Notes under the pieces: generated by a model
Told to the model about the DNA's origin: nothing
Database searches by the model: none
What the model saw: the letters and a program-made list of their open reading frames with translations, nothing else
Translations under genes and position numbers: made by a program
Shown here: one piece after another, positions 54,989 to 64,000 of the stretch
How positions within the stretch are numbered: position 1 is the stretch's first letter
How the letters are laid out: every line of letters begins with the position of its first letter
Source of the DNA: Ligustrum vulgare
Lineage: Eukaryota; Streptophyta; Magnoliopsida; Lamiales; Oleaceae
Reading direction: 5' to 3'
DNA length: 64,000 nucleotides
Assembly: GCA_963555705.1 (NCBI GenBank)
Contig: OY743182.1
Coordinates: 55,007,092-55,071,091, forward strand

Positions 54989-57777
54989 TTATTGTGGAGG
55001 AGGGACATCTTCCAAGAGGCCTTTATCAGACACGCCCAGAGGATCCGCAGGATCATCTTGAGGCTCGGGGTAAAAAGCCTCAATGGAGGACAGGTCCAGT
55101 GTCGGAAAAGCTTCCTTCACATCCCCTAAGGCCATTCTGGCCCCCAAGTTCCCAAAGACCCTCTGCATAGCCTCGTATTCCGGGGTATCTTCGAAAGTAT
55201 CCCTGAAGTTCTGAACTTCCTTAGAAACTTCTTCACCCAGAACCTCCTGCACCCTAGCCGCAATGGTACGCTCCAAGGCCTCAGAAATTCTAGAGTCAAT
55301 ATGTTTCTCCAGGGAAGTGTAGTCCTCCTCAGCTTTCTTCCTAGCCTCCAGCTCCCTCCCCAGCTTGCCATTTACTTCTTGCCACTTTAGCTTCTAACTT
55401 CAACTTGGCTGCATTAGCGATGGCCAGGGCCTCAAAGGCGATAGACTGTTCCCGGTTGGAATCATCCAATTTCTTGCACAAGACTGCCACGTCTGACTCA
55501 GAGGCATGGAGGTCATGCTTCAATTTGTCATTATCCTCTTGGAGGCGCTTCGCATTAGCCCTCTCTTCTGAAGAAGATTTGCGGGCTATGGACAGCTGGG
55601 CCTTGAGGTCATTGATCTCCTTGAGCATATTATCAGCGTGGCGGAGAGCAGTCTCGGCATCCCTCTTGTCCCGTTGAGCTACCTCCACGGAGGACTCTAC
55701 CTCGTCAATGAGGGTCAGGGCTCTGGAATTCATAGCCTTAGCAGCGAGCAGCTTCCGAGAGGGAGTAGCACCGGAGGAAAAGGCGCCCCAACCCTCTGTC
55801 CAAAATTGTTCAGTAACTAAGGCTGCCCTGGCTGGAGGCGAACTGGGGTAGTCAAACAACGAAGAGCTGAAAGTGACATCTCTTGGGAGGATGCTGGTTC
55901 TAATATGCTTGAGCTCTTCCGCCCCCTCTGGTGTCACTTCATAAGATAGGCCTGGGACGGGCACAGTTGGCTCGTCCTCCAATTCCTGGGTCATTGATGG
56001 CGGAGGCGCGGAAGTGGACTCCTTGCCTTTGCCTCTTCTGAGCCTCTTTAAGGGGGCGAGCTCCTCCTCAGGTGCTTGCTCCGAAATGTCCTCGGATAAG
56101 AAAGGTGGCACTGAGACATCCTTAGCCTCCCTGCCCCTCTTGGGTCCGCCTCTATCCGACCTTTTCCCTTTTCCTTTGGTGACACCTTTTTCAGGATCTG
56201 CCTCTCCAGCAATGTTGGGTTGTTGGGGACCCACCAGCAGCAGAATGGGCGGTGGCAGTAGAGCTGGAAGAGCGCCTTGAAGTTGGGCAGTAGACCTCTC
56301 AGACACTTCCCTTGCCACCCCAATTTGCAGGTCGGCCAAAACTGCTTTCTGCTTCCTTTCAACCTCGCTCCCGTGGCGTAGAGCTGGAGGGATCTTCGTG
56401 GCCATGAGGCCCTTCAAAGAAATCTTTGGGAATTCTTTGGAACCTAACAAGAAAAAGAGGACGATGGGGTTATGAACGGAAAAGAACACAAGATGTAACA
56501 GCAATAAGAAGGAGAACTTACTCATGGCTCGCATAAGGCCGTGCTTAACAAATAACTTGTTATGTTGGATGACCCCTTGGAAAGTGCCCTTGTAGGCAAA
56601 TAGACGCCTTACTGCCGCTAGATCTGCGTCAGGAAGGAGATGGGCAAAAGTGTCCCCTGCCATAAGCCAATAATATGTTAAGAAGCAGTCAAGAAAAGTA
56701 AGTATGGATGAAGGAACAAAAGACGTATGACACTTAAAGACCCTAAAGCAAATATAAGACTCACTAGGTAGGGAAAGAGTTCGGGGAACTGTAATTTCTG
56801 GACTAGGGTCCACAGGAGAACTCTGCCACTCCCCAGCAACCCAGAACCACTGGTTCCTCTAGTCCTTTATTGAGGTAGGGTAACCGGTAATGACAGGAGG
56901 ATAAGAGCCTCTGGGGGACAAATAATACCAATCCCTAACATCCGATCTCACGTCCCTCTCCCTCCTAACTGATTTCTTCAAAGTATAGAGAGTGTGAATG
57001 ATGTGCAGTGAGAAGGGATGATCCGGGTTGACCTCTTGCCACGCTAACCAAGTCCCTACGGCCTGAGTCCAGAAATTGGGGGGCCAGCTGGTAGGGGCAC
57101 AAGTTATAGCTCCTAAGAAATGCCCTGAAAAAGGGATGCAGGGGGAGCCTCATCCCGCAAGAAAGGGCATCGTAGCACATTGCCGCTTGGCTTGGAGGAG
57201 GGCTACAAGGTCGGCAGGAAGGAGTAGGGAGCACCAAATGGACCCCCTCTGGCAACCTAAATTTTTCCGAAGCCGAGGCCAAATCGACCCTCCGGATTTC
57301 AGTAGCAACCTCACTGCTCTCCCATGACTCTGGGTTTGGATCAGGATCCACATGGTAGCCAGAAACTTTGTTGACCTGGTCAACCCAATCCTCTACCTGA
57401 GCGATCTCCTCAGCAGTCAAACCCAACTCTTCCCTATGCACCCTAAACGGCGCCCTAACAATCAAGCCGATGTCCTGGTGACCTGAAGAGGAGCCCGCCG
57501 CCTTTTCTCCTCCCAAATCCCTGTCTCGTTTGCTTCGGAGTTCTCTTAGCGCGGACTCCTCCTCGGATGACAGATGAGCCATGTAGTTCTGGTGTTTTTC
57601 TTCTTCGCTGTCAGAATCATTCAAATAAATTATGCCACTGGTTTTCCTATTTCTCCTCTTAATCTGCTCCCTAAAGAAACGGGAACTAAAAACCGATAAA
57701 GAGATGGGGCAGAAACCCCTGACGGGAATCGCCATTGCTAACATTTCCTGTGAACCCGTTCCCCCAACTCTTTCCAT
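54989..57777 (-). pseudogene. Antisense gene of the Tat element (putative gypsy-type transposon protein, PF04195-like)
   Basis: The N-terminal part (57777-56965) has an acidic stretch (IIYLNDSDSEEEKHQNY) and then GMRLPLHPFFRAFLRSYNLC followed by PYQLAPQF. This is the core of the domain found in many plant gypsy elements and known as the putative gypsy-type transposon family. The domain runs on in another frame past 56965 (KKSVRRERDVRSDVRDWYYL, then NQWFWVAGEW after a TAG). The middle (56813-56000) contains a FAHLLPDADLAAVRRLFAYK segment and a Lys/Arg/Glu-rich linker. The C-terminal part (55700-54989) is a long coiled coil (DADNMLKEINDLKAQL-like) ending DLSSIEAFYPEPQDD. Gaps with GT/AG at about 56520 and 56455 look like introns. 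It runs opposite to gag-pol, and its role is unknown. Confidence 0.75.
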
Positions 57778-58521
57778 TTTTTCTTTTGTTTTAAAGGTGG
57801 ATCAGACTCAACGAAAGAAAAACAAGGTGCAAAAAAAAAAATTTTCAAACCCACAATGAGAAACTAAAAATAGAAAAGTTTCACATATACAGAGACCAAG
57901 AGGTTTACCTTCAGATGAAAAATGCTTGAAGTTGTGCACTGGAACGAAGAACTCGCCAAGAAAGACTGTGAAGCGTCAAGGACGAGTGTTGGGTAGAAAA
58001 CCTTTGAGGAGAAGACTCGAAACTTGCAGAAAAGAGAAAGGCAGAACAAACTTTCGCCAAGAGTGTTGCTGAAAAGACTCTTAGAAAATGGTAAAAGGGG
58101 AAAATAATGAAATGAAGAAGGATTTATAGGAATCCCAACAATTTAAATTCCTTGATTTTCGTGAACCGTATGATTAATGTGAGTAACCCATGCCTCTTGG
58201 AAAATGGGCTAATCAAAGCGCCAGCCGTCAAAGGGAGAAACAAAACCGTTCAGCTACCACAGTGAATGCCACGCGCCGTGAAATGCTACCCTCCTCCCAT
58301 TTCATGCATATGTTTCCTGGAAATAAATACCAATGGCCCCTCCGAATTGAATGCACCGCCTAGGAAACGCGCTGGCACGATCCTGATCATCAGGGAACGA
58401 AAATCCGAGGCAGAAGATCGACAAAAATATGAATCCGAACCTTACATAAGGAAGTTGATGCTAGAAAATCATGGCAAATCCTACGCGACCATGAATGATC
58501 CCTTCGAATTTGAGGGACTAG
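57778..58521 (+). other. 3' non-coding region and polypurine tract of the Tat element
   Basis: This is probably the promoter side of the antisense gene. A short purine-rich tract TGAGGGACTAG (58511-58521) directly precedes the LTR start TGTTGAATCC and is the probable polypurine tract. A plus-strand open frame at 58266-58664 runs into the LTR and is not called. Confidence 0.55.
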
Positions 58522-59201
58522 TGTTGAATCCGGGCCCAAAGAAGGGTACAGTGACCCACCAGCGAAGGTCCAACGGTGGCCCAACGGACCTTGACCCACA
58601 GCTAAGGCCTAAAATATCACCTTGGGATGAATGCCGAGGTGGTATGTCAAGCAAACCTCTTTAGCCGACCTGGTTAACGTCCTAGCCGATGTGCTTTATA
58701 CTCAGCCGGGGCGCTTTTGGATCTGACCAGAAGAGAGAGATAGAGGCAGTGATGGGACACTGCCTGTACCCAGACGTGACAGACGCCCATCCCCTACGAA
58801 ATGTAGCAATGATTACGGTTGAAAAGCAAGATTGTCACATCCATAAGCTAGGGTGATGACAAGTGTAAAGTACGCCACGTGTCATGATCCGAGACAAGAA
58901 GTTCCTCTATAAATGAAGCACAATTGTCTCCAAGAACGGGGGTTAGCAATTTCTCACTCTTAACTCTATATTTCTCTCACTCCCTTTTTTCTCTTTTTCT
59001 CTTCTACACATTTATATTTCCCGCACCCAATATATATTTGCCCAAAATGAGTACTGACTTAGGCATCAGAGTGTAAACGGGAGCCACCTCGGCCCCCTTT
59101 GCAAACTGATTGTTTGTCACAGTGCGCAGGAGATCCACGTGTTCAAGAGGGAGGAGCTAAGACGTGTTGGTCCAAGGTCCAGCCGGATTTTGTGGTCAAC
59201 A
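58522..59201 (+). repeat. 3' LTR of the Tat element
   Basis: 680 bp, the same length as the 5' LTR, with start TGTTGAATCC, TATA box at 58908-58914 and end GGTCAACA. Confidence 0.92.
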
Positions 59202-59261
59202 ACAATAATTAATTCTAATTTAGACATACAAATAAGTGTATAAAATACACTTATCAACTAG

Positions 59262-60518
59262 TTTGATTAATATTTTTGCTTCTAAAAATGCAAGATAGGT
59301 AGTTTTTAAGTGAGTCATTGGTAAGTATGAATTGCTTTGCCAAGGCTTTCTAATTTTGAATATTTAATGCAATGTATCGAGTTTTATATAATAAATTAGC
59401 TAATCATTATTATCAAACTGATTATTGACAAATTGTTATGGAGGTCGGCACTTCATTTATTCATGTTGCTGTGTGACTTTGTCTTCATTCTTAGGTAAGC
59501 AATGGCTTGTTCTTGCTCATTATTTGGATAATTGAAAATGATTGTAGCATTGTCAACTTATATGACTAAAGCCTTGTTGGCTTAAATGATTGTGATTCTA
59601 TTGATCTTGCATATTTTTTACTTTATCTATGTTACTAATTAATATAGTTAATTTTTTTGTGAGAATTAATTCAATTACATTTGAAATAAATGAATAATTT
59701 TATAAAAAAATTATATGTTAATTTGACTGAGGGAAAATTTAGACCCTGCCCTATAGGAGTTTTTTATTTCCATTTTGGCCACATGTGACACTTAATTTGT
59801 AATTTGTCTCAGGCTTCATGACTCACATAACCGGCACTGATTATGTTCGAATGAATCTTGTAGACGGGTGATGATAATTGCTCTTTGCCAACTAATACAA
59901 AGGTAAGAAACAAGAACTTAATATAATCTATCATTTAATTATTGTAGATTTCACAAGCACTGGACTCCACTTTCACAATCGAGTTCATCAAAATCGGGTG
60001 TGAGACCAGTATGAACACTCGAGTCAATTTATTCGTTTTAAAAAATTAGAAGCATCATGTTGCAGGCTAAAAACATGCCTAAAAAAATAAAAGTAATAGA
60101 AATGTAAGCTGGTATATTATCGTGGACAAAACACAAAACATCTTTTATATGTATAAAACCAATTTAACGGAAAAAAGGAAACCTTGTACGGAAACAAATA
60201 TTATGACGAAAAAGCACAGCATCGATAAATATATCAAGTTTTGACAAGTTAAAAGCACAATTCTTCATCATATTTTTAAACAAATTTCATAAGTTGGTTC
60301 CGTCAAAATGTGCCACATACCCAAAGCCACTCATTAGGACATGATGGTCATGAATTCGTGGAATTCATTCTTGAAAAGATTCGATGACCTTGTGAACTTG
60401 TTGAATTTGACCCAGTGACAGTGACAGTGAAGGTGTATTTATGTAACTCTCAAATGTTTTATGCTAATATATCTTCCGTTCTTCTGCATCTTGTCTTGAA
60501 AAGTATTTTGGCAATTCC
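59262..60518. other. Flank after the hAT remnant, no gene recognised
   Basis: The first 40 bases complete the hAT domain ending with a TAG (ASKNAR). The rest is AT-rich without supported genes. Confidence 0.4.
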
Positions 60519-60552
60519 TTTGCCGTGAATGATTCTTTACATTCACGGCAAA
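60519..60552 (-). other. Perfect 13 bp hairpin in the 3' flank of paralogue 2
   Basis: TTTGCCGTGAATG (60519-60531) and CATTCACGGCAAA (60540-60552) are exact reverse complements separated by 8 bases, about 18 nt past the stop codon of the minus-strand gene. It lies in the presumed 3' untranslated region and was not seen downstream of paralogue 1. Confidence 0.8.
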
Positions 60553-60569
60553 ATTATAGCTTCTATTTC

Positions 60570-62813
60570 TTAGTCAATGTTCAGATACAAGTCAGATGAA
60601 CTACTAGTTATTTCCAAATCACAATTTCCGGAAGAATCTTTCTTTTTGCTCAGTGCACGCCAGTCATCAATGCATGCCATTTCATCTGGATCTGATGTTG
60701 GAAGTGGTTGCCCGTTAAGAATTTCCAACATCTTCTCTGTTTTACCTAGTACAATAATGGCATTTCGCACACATAGCTCTCTTTCTTCAATGCTGCTGCT
60801 ATGGCATTTCGTGGATATTACACGTGGTAAGTTGGTAAGACAAGCTCCTATTACATCCGCGATCATCCCACAAAGTATTTCAAACATTACGTTACTGCAT
60901 TCACTACCTTTGTTTTCAAGACTTAGCAGCATTGTTTGACATGTTCTGTACATTGTATTGGCGGCCAAAACCTTGATCGGCCATCTGGAAGGGCCGTCTC
61001 TTAAACAACTTATTGCATCATTCTGTTTGAACTCCATGAATCTGTGCTTTGCTGCATTAGAGAGCTCTGAAATTATTTCTCTTGAGCTCTTGCCTTCCAT
61101 TCCCATTTCACGAAGATCCACATCCAGCCACCTGTAATGGAGATCAACTCCAACCCATACAATTTCTGCTGCTTGCCTGCTATTTAACGTCTCTCTTTTT
61201 GTATCCAGGTAGTTTTCCATGACTCTAATGTACTCCAGGCCTTGGTGTACGCTGTTTAACAACTCCTTCACTAAATCAAAGTTGTTGTTTCCTATCGCGA
61301 CTGCAATGCTTGTTAGTGTGACCACAGGAAGAGCCCAACAGTTGGGAGGTTCTTCACCGTCCAGCGAAGAAACCTGGTCGGTATCAAATTTCTTCACACC
61401 CTCAAATCCATTCAGTTTCTCCAAAAGTTTTACTAGATTTCTTGGCTGCTTCTTTTTCCCCATTCTGATCCAATGACCAGTGGCATCCCTGTCGCTCTCT
61501 GTCACCATGTCAATCAGTTCTTCCTCTCCCTCAAGATGCAAAACAAAATTTCTAAGTTCCAGCATTGGACAGGCATTTGACACTGATTTTACATCTAAAT
61601 TTGAAACAGTATTGTTGTATTTAACTAAGCTGATAATTTTTATCATGTACTGGCTGATGATCAGTAACACGCTCATAAACAATATGGAAATAAGTCTGAC
61701 AGACTTGCTCATTAATACCATTGCTGTCTGAATCCAAATGCATAGATTTAAGACCTTGTTCTTTGTGATGTGCATAATTTTTCTACCATGCCGGCCACAG
61801 ATTCTATAATTTAGTGGACAGTCTCTCCACTTGTATAGTATCCGTAGCCAGTAGTTTTCCACAGAAAACTCGGCTTTGTAGGTCTTTTTGTTTCTCTTTG
61901 GGCACCTGAATTTTATGGCTATGAACCATCTAGAAGCCGGGGCGATGGTACCTACTCCGACAGCTATAGCTTGAGTTACTAAAATTAAAGTGGTCGACCA
62001 TTTATAATCCGACTCCCCTTCACAAAATTTAAAGCACCAGGGCGTCAAGTAATTGCGAAGCATGGCTTCTGCTAGAGTCACAGCGCTCAGGAGACAGAAT
62101 GCACCTGAAGCTGTGCAAGTTGCCATACGCCCTATCACGAATTGCGGGTTACAAGTATTGGCCATCATCCAGTATCTTGTCAAATCATCTCTGAGTTTCT
62201 CAGGTACGCTTGGATTTACATTGTTATGACATTCTTTCAATGCTAGTTTATATTTCTTTTGATATTTCAAATCGAAGTAACACTTTGTTGATGGGATTGT
62301 TAGAGCCGAAGAAACCAAGATTGAAAACAAGATCACCATGAGAAACATGATGATGGCATGCTCTTTCCAAAACACGTAAATCACCCCGGTACCTAATTGG
62401 ATCCCAATATTGACAATGACAGTTATGACTAGAATTCCCAAGGCCACAACATTCATCATCAGTTCTTGATCTCCCATGTTACCTAAAGAAGGCAGAAAAT
62501 TACCTATTGCTGTACAGATGAAGGTGGTACTGCTGAGTTTTGCAAGCTGGTCGTTTGGGCGAGGCATGGACGTATTCAAGTCAACCGCCAGTTTGATCGC
62601 CACACCTATCAGAGTCAGGGTCGTGGCATTGAGGGAGAAGAATTTGCACGGGAACCAGAACTTTCTATAACGAAATCCACGAAAGGCATCAACAGCCATG
62701 GCCAAAGCGCATACTGCAGAGGCTGCAGCCACATAGATTCCAATCCACGGCATCGGCTCGTTGAATTTGGAGTCATCCAAGGTTCCATTGATGCTGCAAC
62801 CAATCTTTCCCAT
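60570..62813 (-). CDS. Multi-pass membrane protein of unknown function (paralogue 2), 747 aa
   Basis: An intronless frame of 747 codons, closely similar along its whole length to the gene at 23868-26120. The first 20 residues are identical, all eight predicted membrane spans align, and the C-terminal blocks GHWIRMGKKKQPRNLVKLLE and VWVGVDLHYRWLDVDLREMG are shared. Differences cluster around the last membrane span and following loop (about residues 385-410, with a small insertion here) and near the C-terminus (KKKDSSGNCDLEITSSSSDL). The even distribution of mostly conservative changes and the absence of stops suggest that both copies have been under protein-level selection. It has the same orientation as paralogue 1 and starts 36.7 kb from it. 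No named domain is recognised. Confidence 0.88.
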   Translation of the reverse strand: MGKIGCSINGTLDDSKFNEPMPWIGIYVAAASAVCALAMAVDAFRGFRYRKFWFPCKFFSLNATTLTLIGVAIKLAVDLNTSMPRPNDQLAKLSSTTFICTAIGNFLPSLGNMGDQELMMNVVALGILVITVIVNIGIQLGTGVIYVFWKEHAIIMFLMVILFSILVSSALTIPSTKCYFDLKYQKKYKLALKECHNNVNPSVPEKLRDDLTRYWMMANTCNPQFVIGRMATCTASGAFCLLSAVTLAEAMLRNYLTPWCFKFCEGESDYKWSTTLILVTQAIAVGVGTIAPASRWFIAIKFRCPKRNKKTYKAEFSVENYWLRILYKWRDCPLNYRICGRHGRKIMHITKNKVLNLCIWIQTAMVLMSKSVRLISILFMSVLLIISQYMIKIISLVKYNNTVSNLDVKSVSNACPMLELRNFVLHLEGEEELIDMVTESDRDATGHWIRMGKKKQPRNLVKLLEKLNGFEGVKKFDTDQVSSLDGEEPPNCWALPVVTLTSIAVAIGNNNFDLVKELLNSVHQGLEYIRVMENYLDTKRETLNSRQAAEIVWVGVDLHYRWLDVDLREMGMEGKSSREIISELSNAAKHRFMEFKQNDAISCLRDGPSRWPIKVLAANTMYRTCQTMLLSLENKGSECSNVMFEILCGMIADVIGACLTNLPRVISTKCHSSSIEERELCVRNAIIVLGKTEKMLEILNGQPLPTSDPDEMACIDDWRALSKKKDSSGNCDLEITSSSSDLYLNID

Positions 62814-63560
62814 GTTTAATTTCTTCCCAGGTGATCAGTTGCTACTGAGTTGGAGGATTTACAAAGTTTAGTTGTCAATTGAACTTGGAAATAATCAAAT
62901 AATTGAATTTGTGGACATGATTTTGTAAATTTTGGTGGGGTTGTTCATACTTTACTTTCCATCTTGAAAAAGTCAAGTAAGTGAAGATGACACAAAATAA
63001 TACTAGAATCATCAGTATCAGTATTTTTTGTGCGAAAGTGGTTGAAAAAGATAACACGGTTTAAATTAACCGACTTGGATGAAGTAATGAACTTTGTATC
63101 TCTTATCTACGCACTATATGGCATCTTGGCTTGTACTAAAATATGGGTCCCACACTAAAATATTTATAAAAGAAACCGCAGGCCGCACCCATCAATATTC
63201 CATTCTATCGCTAATATATTTTTCCTTTAAAAATGTCATTCATGGTTGAAATGACTCGTTTTATAATTTTTGTATGCATTTGTATTTATAGCTCGTTTGA
63301 TCCCATTAAAGATAATTATTTTTCTACCGTACCCAATGTTAATAACATATTTTAATAATAAAATATTCTACACGTAAATTCAAAATTTTCTTTCATTTTC
63401 AACTACACAATAACATATAAATTACTATTCAAAATAATTTTTTATAAAAGAATGTACATCAAACATATGCTTATTTGTGTGTATATATTAGCAACGAAGG
63501 CGGTTTGACTTCATCCACAAATGAAAGTAGCCATCTTTGACTATTTGTTGCATAAAATAT
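62814..63560 (-). promoter_or_regulatory. Upstream region of paralogue 2 with blocks shared with paralogue 1
   Basis: It shares the ordered blocks listed for 26121-26800, including CATGGTTGAAATGACTCG then TTTATAATTTTTGTAT (63241-63281) and GGTTTGACTTCATCCACAAATGAAA (about 63500-63525). Spacing differs through indels. It supports duplication of gene plus promoter. Confidence 0.45.
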
Positions 63561-64000
63561 GCTAGTCAAGCTTCTTTATTTTGTTAAAAATTGACGAAAT
63601 ATATGATTAAAAAGTTGAATCTCATAAAATATGTGACTGGAGTTGATGATTCACTTTAATTTAAATTTAACTTTGTACCAAATAGGAGGATAATTCTCCA
63701 AAAAAAAAAAAAAAATTTACTCTTATAATGTGAGAAATTATTTATATTAGAATGCAATAAATTACTTGAAAGTTTTTCGTTCAAGTTTAACAAAACACGA
63801 ATAACTATCTTTTTTTTTTTTTTTTAAATAATAGACTTTATATGATTGATATCGCCACGACTAGCATATCTTGTAATAATAAGCAATTACATTAGGATTG
63901 TAGCTATAATAGCGACAAACTAAGGTCTTTAGACAGTTAAGACTCCCCACCATATATAGTATATACTTCCTCAAAAATAGTGCTCCTCGTGACATAAATA
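63561..64000. other. AT-rich right margin
   Basis: Poly-A and poly-T runs at 63700-63716 and 63809-63825; no gene is seen. Confidence 0.4.

Larger units (their letters stand above)
46957..59201 (+). mobile_element. Tat-lineage Ty3/gypsy retrotransposon with antisense gene, 12.2 kb
   Basis: Both LTRs are 680 bp and end GGTCAACA; the left one starts TATTGAATCC and the right one TGTTGAATCC. Flanking 5 bp are AAAAT (46952-46956) and ACAAT (59202-59206), a duplication with one change. The order is LTR, TGGCGCC primer site, repeat-rich leader, gag, protease, RT, RNase H, second RNase H, integrase, about 4.4 kb of 3' sequence with an antisense gene, polypurine tract, LTR. The extra archaeal-type RNase H and the antisense gene are marks of the Tat group (Retand/Grande-like). 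By eye the LTRs differ at about a dozen to fifteen sites, so it is a young insertion, yet its genes carry several stops and frameshifts. Confidence 0.92.
45309..59256. repeat. Solo LTR (about 1.7 kb) split by the Tat element
   Basis: It starts TGTTCACTAATATC and ends AAATACACTTATCA, with a perfect 5 bp duplication ACTAG at 45304-45308 and 59257-59261. LTR sequence is 45309-46956 plus 59207-59256; the middle is the 12.2 kb Tat insertion. The phrase ATCGTCCCACGAGGAC near its start and the ACACTTATCA end resemble the solo LTR at 15873-17301, so they are probably distant members of one family. Confidence 0.83.

Noticed and set aside
55405..56362. Plus-strand and other-frame open frames opposite the Tat antisense gene
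   Set aside because: They mirror the coiled-coil codons and lack any domain; the minus-strand frame with coiled coil explains the region.
58266..58664. 132-codon plus-strand frame at the end of the Tat element
   Set aside because: It crosses the polypurine tract into the LTR and has no domain; probably chance.

Overview
This is nuclear DNA of a flowering plant, probably a eudicot. The base composition is AT-rich, the mobile elements are plant lineages (Tat-type Ty3/gypsy, Ty1/copia with an initiator-Met primer site, CACTA, MULE and hAT), and fragments of plant NRAMP and XTH genes with plant-style introns are present. Only two intact host-like genes are visible: a pair of intronless paralogues on the minus strand at 23868-26120 and 60570-62813, encoding multi-pass membrane proteins of about 750 residues. 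Nearly everything else is transposable-element sequence, much of it nested.

Left part (1-9.6 kb): a minus-strand LTR element with a gag gene but no pol (1-3887) lies beside a CACTA transposon (4094-7667, TSD ATT). The CACTA element carries intron-containing pieces of an NRAMP metal transporter gene and an XTH exon. At 9.6-17.6 kb there is a decayed Ty3/gypsy pol on the minus strand flanked by long direct repeats (8060-9096 and 13036-17642). The right repeat is split by a second CACTA element (13553-17332, TSD CTA), which is itself split by a solo LTR (15873-17301, TSD GTCGT).

Middle part (18.8-45 kb): a Ty1/copia element with both LTRs and a deleted pol (18835-23285); host-like gene 1; a 194 bp hAT MITE with an 8 bp TSD (27458-27651); a severed copia 5' LTR with primer site (29509-30112); a large Mutator-like element of the Ulp1-carrying type (about 30.7-40.5 kb) with a transposase on the plus strand and a convergent DUF1985-Ulp1 protease gene on the minus strand; and a 3 kb solo LTR (40648-43646, TSD ATAAA).

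Right part (45-64 kb): the 3' end of a hAT transposase is split by a solo LTR (45309-59256, TSD ACTAG), which is split in turn by a 12.2 kb Tat-lineage retrotransposon (46957-59201, LTRs of 680 bp). The Tat element has gag, protease, RT, two RNase H domains and integrase on the plus strand, and a separate antisense gene on the minus strand. Host-like gene 2 follows. Its upstream region resembles that of gene 1, so the pair looks like an old duplication later separated by transposon growth. All boundaries, divergence remarks and domain assignments were made by eye from the sequence.
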